DNA of 64,000 nt from Thiopseudomonas denitrificans (GTDB taxonomy: Bacteria > Pseudomonadota > Gammaproteobacteria > Pseudomonadales > Pseudomonadaceae): contig NZ_LNJZ01000005.1 in assembly GCF_002866065.1 (NCBI RefSeq), forward strand, positions 62,001-126,000, in the 5' to 3' direction. The position numbers and the translations under genes are program-made. The notes under the pieces were generated by a model, which saw only the letters and a program-made list of their open reading frames with translations, ran no database searches and was not told where the DNA came from. Below are positions 44,891 through 54,421 of this stretch, one piece after another; within the stretch, counting starts at the first letter, position 1, and the number at the start of each line of letters is the position of its first letter.

Positions 44891-45493
44891 ATGGTAGAAG
44901 AAGTTGTAAAGCGGCTGGAAGCCTATATGCCAAAGAAGCTGCAGCCGGCACTGCCGTTGCCGCAGGCCGCCGTTCTCATGCCGCTGACCCGTTCCGAGCA
45001 TCCCGAGCTGATCCTGACCCTGCGGGCCCGCGACCTATCCACCCATGGTGGTGAAGTGGCGTTTCCCGGTGGCCGGCGTGATCCCGAAGACCGCAGCCTG
45101 CTGCAGACTGCCTTGCGTGAAAGCCAGGAGGAGGTCGGGCTGGACCCGCATTGCGTACAGGTCATTGGCAGCCTGAGCCAGCTGGTATCACGCCATGGCA
45201 TCGAGGTGACGCCCTATGTCGGAATTGTGCCGCAAGGACTGAATTACAGTGCCAATGCCGGCGAGATTGACTCCATTTTCGCGGTACCGCTCGATTTCTT
45301 TGCCGAGGATATGCGCGAAACCACTCACCGGATCGATTATCTGGGCAAGAGCTGGTACGTTCCCAGTTACCGTTTCCGTGACTACAAGATATGGGGGCTG
45401 ACCGCCGTCATGGTGGTCGAACTGGTCAACCTGTTGTACGACCGCAAGCTGCGGCTTGATGTGCCGCCGCCCCTGACAAAAAAAGAACTATAG
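44891..45493 (+). CDS. nudL: NudL-like CoA pyrophosphatase (NUDIX)
   Basis: 200 residues from [16 protein letters not shown]. The CoA-specific pre-box [16 protein letters not shown] and Nudix box core [10 protein letters not shown] are present. The enzyme cleaves CoA or acyl-CoA to 3',5'-ADP and phosphopantetheine. It begins a run of four closely spaced genes ending with purT. Confidence 0.85.
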   Translation: MVEEVVKRLEAYMPKKLQPALPLPQAAVLMPLTRSEHPELILTLRARDLSTHGGEVAFPGGRRDPEDRSLLQTALRESQEEVGLDPHCVQVIGSLSQLVSRHGIEVTPYVGIVPQGLNYSANAGEIDSIFAVPLDFFAEDMRETTHRIDYLGKSWYVPSYRFRDYKIWGLTAVMVVELVNLLYDRKLRLDVPPPLTKKEL

Positions 45494-45506
45494 CGAGGAA
45501 CAACGA

Positions 45507-46031
45507 ATGAAATACCGTCTTGGAGATGTACGGGTGCAAGCCCATGAAAGCAGCTGGGTTGCGCCGGATGCCGCGGTGATCGGCAAGGTGCGCCTGGACG
45601 AGGGGGCCTCGGTCTGGTTTGGTGCGATCCTGCGTGGCGACAACGAGTTGATTCATGTCGGCGAGGGCAGCAATGTGCAGGACGGTTGCGCCCTGCATAC
45701 CGACATGGGCTTTCCACTGACGCTCGGCAAGGGAGTGACCGTGGGGCACAACGCCATGTTGCACGGTTGCACCGTGGGTGATTACAGTCTGGTTGGCCTG
45801 AATGCGGTGGTCATGAATGGTGCAAAAGTGGGCAAGCACTGCCTGATTGCCGCCAATGCGCTGATTCCCGAAGGCAAGGAGATTCCCGATGGCAGCCTGG
45901 TGGTGGGTGCGCCGGGCAAGGTGCTGCGCGAGCTGACCGGTGCGGAGAAGGAAAAAATCCGCGCCAACGCGGCCCACTATGTGAAAAACGCCCAGCGTTA
46001 CAAGCAGGAGCTGGCGGTCGATGAAGACTGA
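45507..46031 (+). CDS. gamma-carbonic anhydrase family protein (YrdA-like)
   Basis: 174 residues forming a left-handed beta helix of hexapeptide repeats ([39 protein letters not shown]). The zinc-site histidines are in HTD, GHNAML and HGC. Catalytic activity of this subfamily is often unproven. SD GAGGAACAACGA precedes ATG; it overlaps the DUF1289 gene by 11 bp. Confidence 0.93.
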   Translation: MKYRLGDVRVQAHESSWVAPDAAVIGKVRLDEGASVWFGAILRGDNELIHVGEGSNVQDGCALHTDMGFPLTLGKGVTVGHNAMLHGCTVGDYSLVGLNAVVMNGAKVGKHCLIAANALIPEGKEIPDGSLVVGAPGKVLRELTGAEKEKIRANAAHYVKNAQRYKQELAVDED

Positions 46032-46224
46032 GCCGGGCCATATCGAGAAGCCCCTGCGCTCGCCTTGCGTCAGTATCTGTGTGCTGGATGAAGGCGACCT
46101 CTGTGTCGGCTGCCAGCGCACCGGCCGGGAGATCAGCAATTGGGGAAAAATGGACAATGAACAAAGACGTGCTGTTCTGGCCAAGACCGAACAGCGCGCA
46201 CGAGAACAAGGGCTTATCCGTTGA
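46021..46224 (+). CDS. DUF1289 small cysteine-rich protein
   Basis: 67 residues. The [20 protein letters not shown] block with four cysteines in the DUF1289 spacing suggests a metal or Fe-S site. Function unknown. It overlaps yrdA upstream by 11 bp and purT by 4 bp. Confidence 0.9.
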   Translation: MKTEPGHIEKPLRSPCVSICVLDEGDLCVGCQRTGREISNWGKMDNEQRRAVLAKTEQRAREQGLIR

Positions 46225-47420
46225 GTACAGATCAGGATCAGGTGGTAATAGGTACACCGGGGTCGGCGACCGCCACCCGGGTTCTATTGTGTGGCAGTGG
46301 CGAACTGGGCAAGGAAGTGGCGATAGAGCTGCAACGCTTCGGTGTCGAGGTGATTGCGGTGGACCGCTACGCCGGTGCGCCGGCGATGCAGGTAGCCCAT
46401 CGCAGCCATGTCATCAGCATGCTGGATGGCGATGCGCTGCGCCGGATCATCGAGCAGGAGCGGCCGCATTACATCGTGCCGGAAATCGAGGCCATTGCCA
46501 CCGATACGCTGGTTGCGCTGGAGCAGGAAGGCTACACCGTCATCCCGACGGCACGTGCCGCCCGGCTGACCATGAACCGTGAGGGCATACGGCGGCTGGC
46601 TGCAGAAGAGCTGGGCCTGCCGACTTCACCTTACCGCTTCGCCGATGATTACCAGGCGTTTGTGCAGGCAGTCGAACAGATCGGTTTTCCCTGTGTGGTC
46701 AAGCCGATCATGAGCTCTTCGGGGCATGGCCAGAGCACCCTGCGTGGCCGGGATGATGTGCAGGCTGCTTGGGACCATGCCCAGCAGGGCGGGCGGGCCG
46801 GTGCCGGCCGGGTGATTGTCGAGGGCTTTGTCGACTTCGAATATGAAATCACCCAGCTGACCGTGCGCCATGCCGGCGGTACCACGTTTTGCGAGCCGAT
46901 CGGCCACCGCCAGGAGCGTGGTGACTATGTCGAGTCATGGCAGCCGCAGCCGATGAGTCCGGCCGCACTGCAAAAGTCGCGGGATATCGCGCTGAAGGTG
47001 ACCGAGGCGCTGGGCGGACGCGGAATTTTCGGTGTCGAGCTGTTCATCAAGGGGGAGCAGGTCTGGTTCAGCGAGGTGTCACCACGCCCGCATGATACCG
47101 GGCTGGTCACGCTGATCTCCCAGGATCTGTCCGAATTTGCCCTGCATGCGCGGGCCATTCTGGGGCTGCCGATTCCCGTCATCCGTCAGCAGGGGCCGAG
47201 CGCCTCTGCCGTCTTGCTGGTTGAGGGCGAGTCGAAGCAGCCATCGTTTGGCGGCTTGCAGCAGGCATTGGCACAAGCGGACACGGCACTACGGTTGTTT
47301 GGCAAGCCGGAAGTGGTTGGCGAGCGGCGCATGGGCGTGGCGCTGGCCCGCGGGGACGACCTGCAACAGGCACGAGACAAGGCCAATGCAGTGATTGATG
47401 CAATCAAGGTTGAGCTGTAG
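46221..47420 (+). CDS. purT: formate-dependent phosphoribosylglycinamide formyltransferase
   Basis: 399 residues from TTG 46221 in a TTGA overlap. ATP-grasp enzyme: [42 protein letters not shown] and [17 protein letters not shown] are diagnostic. It makes FGAR from GAR, ATP and formate, two steps from PurL's substrate use, and can draw formate from PurU, also present here. The TAG stop is formed by the GTAG head of the following REP array. Confidence 0.95.
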   Translation: MSTDQDQVVIGTPGSATATRVLLCGSGELGKEVAIELQRFGVEVIAVDRYAGAPAMQVAHRSHVISMLDGDALRRIIEQERPHYIVPEIEAIATDTLVALEQEGYTVIPTARAARLTMNREGIRRLAAEELGLPTSPYRFADDYQAFVQAVEQIGFPCVVKPIMSSSGHGQSTLRGRDDVQAAWDHAQQGGRAGAGRVIVEGFVDFEYEITQLTVRHAGGTTFCEPIGHRQERGDYVESWQPQPMSPAALQKSRDIALKVTEALGGRGIFGVELFIKGEQVWFSEVSPRPHDTGLVTLISQDLSEFALHARAILGLPIPVIRQQGPSASAVLLVEGESKQPSFGGLQQALAQADTALRLFGKPEVVGERRMGVALARGDDLQQARDKANAVIDAIKVEL

Positions 47421-47862
47421 GTCCGGATTTATCCGGACAATGCCCGGCAATGCCGGGCTACAAAGGCTCTTGTGCGAATGAATTCGCACCTACGGTGGTC
47501 CGCCAATTATCGTGTGGAATTGGCTGGCGCTGATTTTTGTAGGTCCGGATTTATCCGGGCAATGCCCGGCAATGCCGGGCTACAAAGGCTCTTCTGCGAA
47601 TGAATTCGCACCTACAGTGGTCCGCCAATTATCGTGTGGAATTGGCTGGCGCTGATTTTTGTAGGTCCGGATTTATCCGGGCAATGCCCGGCAATGCCGG
47701 GCTACAAAGGCTCTTCTGCGAATGAATTCGCACCTACAGTGGTCCGCCAATTATCGTGTGGAATTGGCTGGCGCTGATTTTTGTAGGTCCGGATTTATCC
47801 GGGCAATGCCCGGCAATGCCGGGCTGCAAAGGCTCTTGTGCGAATGAATTCGCACCTACACA
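47417..47862. repeat. REP-module tandem array, 122-bp period, four units
   Basis: GTAGGTCCGGATTTATCCGG modules begin at 47417, 47539, 47661 and 47783. Each is followed by TGCCCGGCAATGCCGGGC, an inverted GTGCGAATGAATTCGCACCT-type module and the spacer GGTCCGCCAATTATCGTGTG. Units 2-4 are nearly identical, showing recent amplification. Modules are the same two stems as in the 5.9-kb array, in reverse order. Confidence 0.9.
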
Positions 47863-47890
47863 AACGCCGCTCATTGAGCGGCGTTGTTGT
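47863..47890. terminator. hairpin with terminator character
   Basis: Perfect 10-bp stem AACGCCGCTC-ATT-GAGCGGCGTT followed by GTTGT; it closes the REP array after purT. Confidence 0.6.
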
Positions 47891-47913
47891 ATGCAAAACA
47901 GCTTGTATCCATT

Positions 47914-47988
47914 GTAGGTCCGAATTTGTTCGGACAAGCCCGGCTGTGCCGGGCCACAAGGATTTGTGCGAACAAGTTTGCATCTACA
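47914..47988. repeat. isolated REP doublet
   Basis: A GTAGGTCCGAATTTGTTCGG module and an inverted GTGCGAACAAGTTTGCATCT module around GCCCGGCTGTGCCGGGC. A diverged copy, 7 bp from the stop of the CorC-like gene. Confidence 0.8.
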
Positions 47989-47995
47989 GCAGGAA

Positions 47996-49252
47996 TCACT
48001 CCAGCAATGTCAGGCGTGCCTTGCTGATGCGGTTGTCGCGTACTTCCAGGGTCTCGACCAGATAGGGACCGATCTTGACGCAGACCGCCCCTTCGGGAAT
48101 GCTTTCCAGAATCTCGGTGATCAGGCCGTTGAGGGTCTTGGGGCCGTCGCAGGGCAGTTCCCAGCCGAGTATCTTGTTAATGTCGCGGATATAGGCGGTG
48201 CCGTCAATTTCGTAGCTGTTTTCAGCCTGCTGGGTAATTTCGGCTTCCTGGTCCTGTTCCTTGTCGCTCAGTTCACCGACGATTTCTTCCAGGATGTCTT
48301 CCAGCGTTACCAGTCCCTCGATATCACCGTATTCGTCAACCACGATGCCCATGCGTTTCTTGTGTTTCTGGAAGTTGAGCAGCTGCACCGACAGGGGGGT
48401 GTCTTCGGGAATGAAGTATGGCTCGACACAGGCGGCTTCCAGCACGGCGTGGGTCAGCTTGTTCAGGGTCAGCAGGCGGGCGATCTGGCGCATATGCACC
48501 ACGCCGATGATCTGGTTGATGTTGTCGCGGTATACCGGCAGGCGTGTGTGGCTGGTCGTGCGCAACTGCCAGACGATGTGGTCCAGGTTGTCGTTGAGGT
48601 CGATGCCGATGATCTCGTTGCGTGGAATCATGACGTCGTTTACGGTCACGTTTTCCAGGTCGAGAATGCCGAGCAGCATGTCCTGGCGCTGTTCCGGCAG
48701 GTCGTCACCGGCTTCACGCACGACACTGCGCAGCTCTTCCGTTGACAGGGCGTCGGAGATGCGTTCTTTCGGGTTGATGCCCAGCATGCGGATCAGGATA
48801 TTGCTGATTGCGCTGGTCAGCCAGACCACCGGATAGAGCACAAGCATCAGCAGCGACAGCAGGCGGCTGGCAGGAAAGGCGATGGTTTCAGGGCGCAGGG
48901 CGGCCAGGGTTTTCGGGGTGATTTCGCTAAAGATCAGCAGCACAATGGTCAGGCCGGTGGTGGCAATGGCGACGCCGGCGTCGCCCCACATGTCCACGGC
49001 CACCACGGTGGCAATGGATGCGGCCAGAATGTTGACTACGTTATTGCCGACCAGAATGGTGCCGAGCAGCCGGTCTGGCTGGTTCAGCAGGCGCCCGGCG
49101 CGCTGTGCGCCCTTGTGGCCTTCCCTTTGCAGGTGACGCAGGCGGTAGCGGTTAAGGCTGAGCAGGCCGGTTTCCGAGCTGGAAAAAAACGCCGAACACA
49201 GGATCAGAAAAAGCAGAAAACCCAGCAGATAGCCTAGCGGTAAGCTGTTCAC
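47996..49252 (-). CDS. CorB/CorC-like CNNM transporter-associated protein
   Basis: 418 residues from GTG 49252 (MNSLPLGYLLGFLLF); a TTG at 49270 overlapping the ypjD stop is an alternative. The N-terminal CNNM/DUF21 membrane domain (SAFFSSSETGLLSLNRYRLR, SEITPKTLAALRPE) is followed by two CBS domains (VMIPRNEIIGIDLNDN; GIVVDEYGDIEGLVTLEDIL) and a CorC/HlyC C-terminal domain. The family mediates Mg2+ (or Co2+) transport or its control. Same strand as ypjD, as in P. aeruginosa. Confidence 0.9.
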   Translation of the reverse strand: MNSLPLGYLLGFLLFLILCSAFFSSSETGLLSLNRYRLRHLQREGHKGAQRAGRLLNQPDRLLGTILVGNNVVNILAASIATVVAVDMWGDAGVAIATTGLTIVLLIFSEITPKTLAALRPETIAFPASRLLSLLMLVLYPVVWLTSAISNILIRMLGINPKERISDALSTEELRSVVREAGDDLPEQRQDMLLGILDLENVTVNDVMIPRNEIIGIDLNDNLDHIVWQLRTTSHTRLPVYRDNINQIIGVVHMRQIARLLTLNKLTHAVLEAACVEPYFIPEDTPLSVQLLNFQKHKKRMGIVVDEYGDIEGLVTLEDILEEIVGELSDKEQDQEAEITQQAENSYEIDGTAYIRDINKILGWELPCDGPKTLNGLITEILESIPEGAVCVKIGPYLVETLEVRDNRISKARLTLLE

Positions 49253-49266
49253 GGATGGTGGATGCC

Positions 49267-50067
49267 TCAACCTAGCAAGATGAATTCACGGACCAGTTTG
49301 CTGCCAAAATAGGCCAGCATCAACAGGAAAAAACCGGCCAGAGTCAAGCGGATGGCTTTGTGGCCACGCCAGCCCAGCTGGTGACGGCCCCAGAGCAGCA
49401 GGCCGAAGATCAGCCAGGCCAGGCAGGAAAAGAAGGTTTTGTGTACCAGGTGTTGGGCGAACAGGTCTTCCAGGAACAGCCAGCCGGTCACCAGGGACAG
49501 GGTCAGCAGTATCCAGCCCCCCCACAGCAGTGAAAACAGCAGGTTTTCCATGCTCTGCAGGGGAGGGAAACTGCGGATCCAGGCGGATACGGGGCGTTTG
49601 CGCAGTTGCTGCTCCTGAAACAGCAGGATGATCGATTGCAGCACGCCGATGCTGATGATGCCGTAGCCGAGGATCGACAGCAGGATATGGGCCAGCACGC
49701 CGGGTGCTTCATGGATGGGTTGTACCTGGCCTTCTGTGACCAGCAGGCTGCCGGCAATGGCCAGGGTCGCCAGCAACTGGAAGGGGGCCAGCATCAGGTT
49801 GGCGGTCAGGCAGCGCATGCAGACCAGAACCAGCAAGACAATGAACAGGGCGATCAGGCTGGCTGCATTGAAGAAACCCAGCAGTAGTCCCTGGTCATTG
49901 ATCAGCAGGGGGTACAGGCCAAGCCCGTGGCAGGCGGCAGCCAGCAGGCTCAAACCGGTCATGAGCGGCGTGGAGAGCGGACGCCGGGTAAAAAAGCGCT
50001 GTATCTGATAAAAGCTGTTGGCCAGGTAAAGAACCATGGCGACACTACTCAACAAAACCGGGGGCAT
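49267..50067 (-). CDS. ypjD: YpjD-like cytochrome c assembly family membrane protein
   Basis: 266 residues from ATG 50067 (CAGGTGAAC upstream); GTG 50073 is an alternative. Eight predicted membrane helices; the CcsA/HemX-type family is indicated by PIHEAPGVLAHILLSILGYG and HKTFFSCLAWLIFGLLLWGR, with conserved histidines. In P. aeruginosa it neighbours ffh and corC. The exact role is unproven. The 210-bp gap to the divergent yceD holds no gene. Confidence 0.88.
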   Translation of the reverse strand: MPPVLLSSVAMVLYLANSFYQIQRFFTRRPLSTPLMTGLSLLAAACHGLGLYPLLINDQGLLLGFFNAASLIALFIVLLVLVCMRCLTANLMLAPFQLLATLAIAGSLLVTEGQVQPIHEAPGVLAHILLSILGYGIISIGVLQSIILLFQEQQLRKRPVSAWIRSFPPLQSMENLLFSLLWGGWILLTLSLVTGWLFLEDLFAQHLVHKTFFSCLAWLIFGLLLWGRHQLGWRGHKAIRLTLAGFFLLMLAYFGSKLVREFILLG

Positions 50068-50279
50068 GTTCACCTGTCAATGCGTCCTTTAATAAAGGTA
50101 CAAGTCTGGCATAAAATGCGGTTGCAATAAAGCATGGTGCGACACCCTGGTGTGCTGCCCGTGTGTGGTACCGGTGGCAGGAGAAGTCCCAGCGGCGCAA
50201 AAGATGCAGCCAGCCTTGTGCCGGCATTGATGCAATACCCTTTGACAGTTGTCCGGCGCATCACTAAAATACCGCGCTT

Positions 50280-50798
50280 ATGTCAAACGGTCCAATTCCA
50301 AATCAGGTCGACCCGCGCAGATTTGCCGATCGGGCACTCACTTTTATCGGCGAGTGGCCGCTTTCGGCATTCGAGAGGCTGGGCGAGCTGGTCACTGCAA
50401 ATGACGGCGAAGTGAAGATTTCGCTGTCCTTTTTGCGTGATGAGCAAAAGCTGCCGCTGGTGCGGATGAACCTGGCTGCAGAGGTTGGCATGTTGTGTCA
50501 GCGCTGCCTGGATGAGGTGGTATTGCCGGTAGGCGGGGATTACCAATATGTGGTGGTTCGCCCGGGCAGTGATACCAGCCTGTTGCCGCAAGAGTATGAC
50601 ATTGTTGAACTGGACGACGAGCCGCTGGATGTGCGGGCGCTGGTGGAGGAGGAGCTGTTGCTTTGCCTGCCGATTGTGCCGAAGCACCCCGAAGGGGAGT
50701 GCAACCACCCGGATGGCTATGTTGAACCCGAATTGAGCGGTGAAGAGATTGCAAAGTCCAACCCGTTCAGTGTGCTGGCGCAGTTAAGGAAACCCTGA
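50280..50798 (+). CDS. yceD: YceD (DUF177), 23S rRNA accumulation protein
   Basis: 172 residues. The CQRCLDEV motif, EYDIVELDDEPLDVRALVEE and LCLPIVPKHPEGEC are the DUF177 signature. It supports 23S rRNA accumulation in E. coli. It heads the rpmF-plsX-fab operon. Confidence 0.93.
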   Translation: MSNGPIPNQVDPRRFADRALTFIGEWPLSAFERLGELVTANDGEVKISLSFLRDEQKLPLVRMNLAAEVGMLCQRCLDEVVLPVGGDYQYVVVRPGSDTSLLPQEYDIVELDDEPLDVRALVEEELLLCLPIVPKHPEGECNHPDGYVEPELSGEEIAKSNPFSVLAQLRKP

Positions 50799-50855
50799 AA
50801 ATCGCCAGACACGACAAGTGGCCGGCTGTTTGTCAGCGGGCGCTTTTCAGAGTTT
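50790..50855 (+). promoter_or_regulatory. long hairpin between yceD and rpmF
   Basis: Arms AAACCCTGAAAATCGCC (50790-50806) and GGCGCTTTTCAGAGTTT (50839-50855) pair at 15 of 17 positions, with an inner GACAA/TTGTC stem. The left arm spans the yceD stop codon; the right arm ends 40 bp before rpmF. It could process or attenuate the operon mRNA, or act as an L32 leader (inference). Confidence 0.5.
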
Positions 50856-50894
50856 CCTTCGCAGTGAAGAATTTGAAAATTCAGGAGTTGTAAA

Positions 50895-51077
50895 ATGGCT
50901 GTTCAAAAGAGCAAAAAGTCCCGTTCTGCACGTGACATGCGTCGCTCCCACGATGCGCTGACCGCCCGTGCTGTAACCACCGACAGCAAGAGCGGTGAAG
51001 TGCATCTGCGTCACCACGTATCCCCCGAAGGTATGTACCGTGGTCGCCAGGTCATTGCCCAGGGCGCTGACGAGTAA
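50895..51077 (+). CDS. rpmF: 50S ribosomal protein L32
   Basis: 60 residues beginning [20 protein letters not shown], an unmistakable L32 start; SD AGGAGTTGTAAA. The zinc-binding cysteines of some L32 forms are absent, as in other gammaproteobacteria. Sits between yceD and plsX as usual. Confidence 0.97.
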   Translation: MAVQKSKKSRSARDMRRSHDALTARAVTTDSKSGEVHLRHHVSPEGMYRGRQVIAQGADE

Positions 51078-51080
51078 TCC

Positions 51081-52109
51081 TTGACTGCAACCAGGCTTGC
51101 AGTTGACGCGATGAGCGGGGACCATGGTCCCCGCATCATTGTGCCTGCCTGTTTTTCGGCCTTGCGCCGCAATCCCTTCCTGCAGATCATCCTTGTTGGT
51201 GATCCCGCGCAGCTGTCCTTGCTGCTGGCAAATACCCCCTCCGAACTTTCTTCCCGGTTAAGTATCCATCCCGCAAGCGAAGTGGTGTTGATGGATGATC
51301 CGCCTGCCCAGATGTTGCGTGGCAAACTGGATTCGTCAATGCGGGTCGCGCTGCAGTTGGTGCATGATCATCAGGCCGATGCCTGTGTTAGTGCCGGCAA
51401 TACCGGGGCGTTGATGGCGCTGGCGCGTCATGTGCTCAAGGTGATACCGGGCATTGATCGCCCGGCGATCATGACATCCCTGCCGGCCCGGTCCGGCCCG
51501 GTCCATCTGCTGGATCTGGGGGCCAATGTTGATGCCACGGCGGATCAGCTGGTGCAGTTTGCGCTGATGGGTTCGCTGGCGCTTGAGCTGGACGGTGTGG
51601 CGCAGCCCCGGGTCGCGTTATTGAATATCGGTATCGAATCCATCAAGGGTAGTCAGCAGGTACGTCTGGCAGCATCCTGTCTGGAGCAGGCCGGTACACT
51701 CAACTATACCGGCTATATAGAAGCAGACGCGGTGTTTCGCAATGAAGCCGATGTGGTTGTGTGTGACGGTTTTACCGGCAACGTGCTGCTCAAGACCACC
51801 GAGGGCGTTGCGCGCCTGATGGCCACGCAGCTGCGCGAAGAAGCCGGGCGCACCCTGTGGCGCAAGGTGCTGGCTGTCCTTAATCGCGGGCTGTGGCGCG
51901 AACTGGGGCGGCGCTGGTCGCCTGACCGTTATAACGGAGCAGCATTGCTGGGTATCAACGGGCTGGTCATCAAAAGCCATGGCGGGGCCGGTGAGCGCGC
52001 CTTTCTTGCGGCGCTGGAAACTGCGGCGCGGATGTCTCTGGAAGACCTGCCCGCCCGTCTGGCGCAACGGCTGGATGCACTGGATGGCACACACAAGGCG
52101 GCCCGTTGA
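51081..52109 (+). CDS. plsX: phosphate acyltransferase PlsX
   Basis: 342 residues from TTG 51081, 3 bp after the rpmF stop. LAVDAMSGDHGPRIIVPAC, CVSAGNTGALMALA and VVCDGFTGNVLLKTTEG are the PlsX motifs. It turns acyl-ACP into acyl-phosphate for phospholipid synthesis. No later Met keeps the N-terminal strand, so the TTG start is preferred. Confidence 0.94.
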   Translation: MTATRLAVDAMSGDHGPRIIVPACFSALRRNPFLQIILVGDPAQLSLLLANTPSELSSRLSIHPASEVVLMDDPPAQMLRGKLDSSMRVALQLVHDHQADACVSAGNTGALMALARHVLKVIPGIDRPAIMTSLPARSGPVHLLDLGANVDATADQLVQFALMGSLALELDGVAQPRVALLNIGIESIKGSQQVRLAASCLEQAGTLNYTGYIEADAVFRNEADVVVCDGFTGNVLLKTTEGVARLMATQLREEAGRTLWRKVLAVLNRGLWRELGRRWSPDRYNGAALLGINGLVIKSHGGAGERAFLAALETAARMSLEDLPARLAQRLDALDGTHKAAR

Positions 52110-52227
52110 TGCAAACCGCACGGCCGGTTGTGACTTGCATGCCCGGGCCATCATCCAATGGTCGGTTTGTTTATATCTGTATGGGCGTGGCAGACTGCGC
52201 CTGATTATTGACCAGGTGGAATTCTGA

Positions 52228-53166
52228 ATGACAGCAACACTTGCTTTTGTTTTTCCCGGGCAGGGCTCGCAAGCAGTTGGCATGCTGGGCGAACTGGCCG
52301 ATGCCGAACCGCTGATTGCCGAGACCTTTGCCGAAGCTTCGGCCGCGCTGGGCTACGATCTTTGGGCGCTGTGCCAGCAGGGTCCGGCAGAACAGCTCAA
52401 CCAGACCGACAAGACCCAGCCCGCGATCCTGACCGCATCGGTCGCCTTATGGCGTTTGTGGTGTGCCAAAACGGACGTGCGTCCTGCATTTGTTGCCGGC
52501 CATAGCTTGGGCGAATATTCCGCGCTGGTGGCTGCCGGTGCCATGGAACTGGCCAGTGCAGCCAGACTGGTTGCCCGTCGTGGCGAGCTGATGCAGCAGG
52601 CGGTTCCTGCCGGAACCGGTGCCATGGCGGCCATTCTGGGCCTGGAAGATGCCGACGTGCTGGCTGCCTGTGCCGAAGTGGCGCAAGGCGACGTGGTCAG
52701 TGCAGTCAACTTCAATGCGCCGGGCCAGGTGGTGATTGCCGGTAGCACGGCTGCGGTCGAGCGTGCCATCGAGGCGTGCAAGGCCCGTGGCGCCAAGCGT
52801 GCCATGCCGCTGCCGGTCAGCGTACCTTCGCACTGCGACCTGATGCGTCCGGCTGCGGAACAGTTTGCTGCCGATATCGAGGCGGTTGGCCTCAAGGCTC
52901 CGCAGATTCCGCTGGTGCAGAACGTGACGGCTACTGCGGTCGCAGACCTCGAAGCGCTGAAACAGAATTTGTTGGCCCAGTTGTACAGCCCTGTGCGCTG
53001 GGTCGAGTCCATGCAGTGGCTGGGCGAGCAGGGTGTTGCCGGGCTGGTTGAGTGTGGTCCCGGCAAGGTGCTGGGTGGCTTGAACAAGCGCTGCCTGAAA
53101 GGCGCGGCCAACTACAGCCTGGATACCCCCGACGGATTGTCTGCCTGCCTGGCGGCACTGGTTTGA
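52228..53166 (+). CDS. fabD: malonyl-CoA:ACP transacylase
   Basis: 312 residues. FVFPGQGSQAVGMLGEL, catalytic Ser93 in GHSLGEY, and His in VPSHCDLM (about 200) are present. It loads malonyl groups onto ACP. A 118-bp gap separates it from plsX; fabG follows after 14 bp. Confidence 0.96.
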   Translation: MTATLAFVFPGQGSQAVGMLGELADAEPLIAETFAEASAALGYDLWALCQQGPAEQLNQTDKTQPAILTASVALWRLWCAKTDVRPAFVAGHSLGEYSALVAAGAMELASAARLVARRGELMQQAVPAGTGAMAAILGLEDADVLAACAEVAQGDVVSAVNFNAPGQVVIAGSTAAVERAIEACKARGAKRAMPLPVSVPSHCDLMRPAAEQFAADIEAVGLKAPQIPLVQNVTATAVADLEALKQNLLAQLYSPVRWVESMQWLGEQGVAGLVECGPGKVLGGLNKRCLKGAANYSLDTPDGLSACLAALV

Positions 53167-53180
53167 AGATGGAGAACATG

Positions 53181-53921
53181 ATGAGTCTTGCAGGAAAAAT
53201 AGCCCTGGTTACAGGTGCCAGCCGCGGTATTGGCAAGGCGATTGCCTTGCAGCTGGGTGCCCAGGGAGCGATTGTTGTGGGTACTGCGACATCTGCTGGT
53301 GGCGCTGAAGCGATCGGAGCCTATCTGGCGGAAGCAGGTATCCAGGGTGCCGGGCTGGTGCTGGATGTGTGCAGCGACGAATCCGTTGCTGCGGCTTTTG
53401 AGCGTATCCAGGCCGATTTCGGCGCACCGCAGATTCTGGTCAATAACGCGGGCATCACCCGTGACAACCTGATGATGCGCATGAAGGATGACGAGTGGTA
53501 TGGCGTGATCGATACCAACCTCAACAGCCTGTACCGGGTCAGCAAGGCCGCCCTGCGTGGCATGACCAAAGCCCGCTGGGGCCGCATCATCAGCATCGGC
53601 TCGGTGGTGGGTGCCATGGGCAATCCCGGGCAGGCCAACTATGCAGCGGCCAAGGCCGGCGTGGAAGGCTTCTCCCGGGCGCTGGCACGTGAGCTGGGCT
53701 CGCGCGCGGTAACAGTCAACACTGTTGCTCCGGGCTTCATCGATACCGACATGACCCGTGAACTGCCGGACGCACAAAAAGAAGCATTGCTGACCCAGAT
53801 TCCCCTCGGGCGTCTGGGCGGGGCCGAAGAGATTGCCGCTGTAGTCGGCTTTCTGGCCTCGGAACAGGCCGGCTATGTGACAGGCACCACCATTCCGGTG
53901 AATGGCGGCATGTACATGTAG
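53181..53921 (+). CDS. fabG: 3-oxoacyl-ACP reductase
   Basis: 246 residues from MSLAGKIALVTGASRG (GGAG upstream; ATG 53178 or 53169 also possible). NADPH motif TGASRGIG and triad Ser141, Tyr154, Lys158 (SVVGAMGNPGQANYAAAK) show a short-chain reductase. It reduces beta-ketoacyl-ACP in each elongation round. Confidence 0.95.
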   Translation: MSLAGKIALVTGASRGIGKAIALQLGAQGAIVVGTATSAGGAEAIGAYLAEAGIQGAGLVLDVCSDESVAAAFERIQADFGAPQILVNNAGITRDNLMMRMKDDEWYGVIDTNLNSLYRVSKAALRGMTKARWGRIISIGSVVGAMGNPGQANYAAAKAGVEGFSRALARELGSRAVTVNTVAPGFIDTDMTRELPDAQKEALLTQIPLGRLGGAEEIAAVVGFLASEQAGYVTGTTIPVNGGMYM

Positions 53922-54008
53922 TATCAGCCATATGGCGACAGCATGGTTTGAAGGCTGTAATTGGCCGATAAAAAGAATTTTACATGGGACTAAATCCGCA
54001 ATCATGCG

Positions 54009-54014
54009 TATAAT
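54009..54014 (+). promoter_or_regulatory. -10 box of a probable acpP promoter
   Basis: TATAAT within CATGCGTATAATGCCCC, about 60 bp before acpP. No good -35 at 17 bp. A separate acpP promoter is expected because ACP is needed in large excess over the other enzymes. Confidence 0.5.
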
Positions 54015-54076
54015 GCCCCACTTTGTTTGAATGGCAGCGTGGGTTGCCTTGTTTATCCATCAGGAGCAAAAAAGAA

Positions 54077-54313
54077 ATGAGCACTATCGAAGAGCGCGTT
54101 AAGAAAATCGTAGCCGAGCAACTGGGCGTCAAGCTGGAAGAAGTTACCAACAGCGCTTCTTTCATCGAAGACCTGGGTGCCGACTCCCTGGACACCGTTG
54201 AGCTGGTCATGGCTCTGGAAGAAGAATTCGAGACCGAGATTCCGGACGAAAAAGCCGAGAAGATCACCACTGTACAAGAAGCCATCGACTACGTTAACGC
54301 GCACGCGCAATAA
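54077..54313 (+). CDS. acpP: acyl carrier protein
   Basis: 78 residues, highly acidic. Phosphopantetheine attaches at Ser37 in [19 protein letters not shown]. It carries acyl chains for the fab enzymes encoded on both sides. Followed by its own terminator, supporting separate high expression. Confidence 0.97.
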   Translation: MSTIEERVKKIVAEQLGVKLEEVTNSASFIEDLGADSLDTVELVMALEEEFETEIPDEKAEKITTVQEAIDYVNAHAQ

Positions 54314-54334
54314 TGTAGCTGCGGTTCGATACAG

Positions 54335-54378
54335 CAAAAAACCGCACATCCATGCGTTGGGAGTGCGGTTTTTTTTTG
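54335..54378 (+). terminator. terminator after acpP
   Basis: AAAAAACCGCAC and GTGCGGTTTTTT pair around a 15-base loop, with eight T; 20 bp after acpP and 43 bp before fabF. Probably partial, balancing acpP and fabF levels. Confidence 0.88.
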
Positions 54379-54421
54379 ACGGAAATTCCGCTGGTATTTT
54401 GTAGACAAAGAGGGTTTTGCC

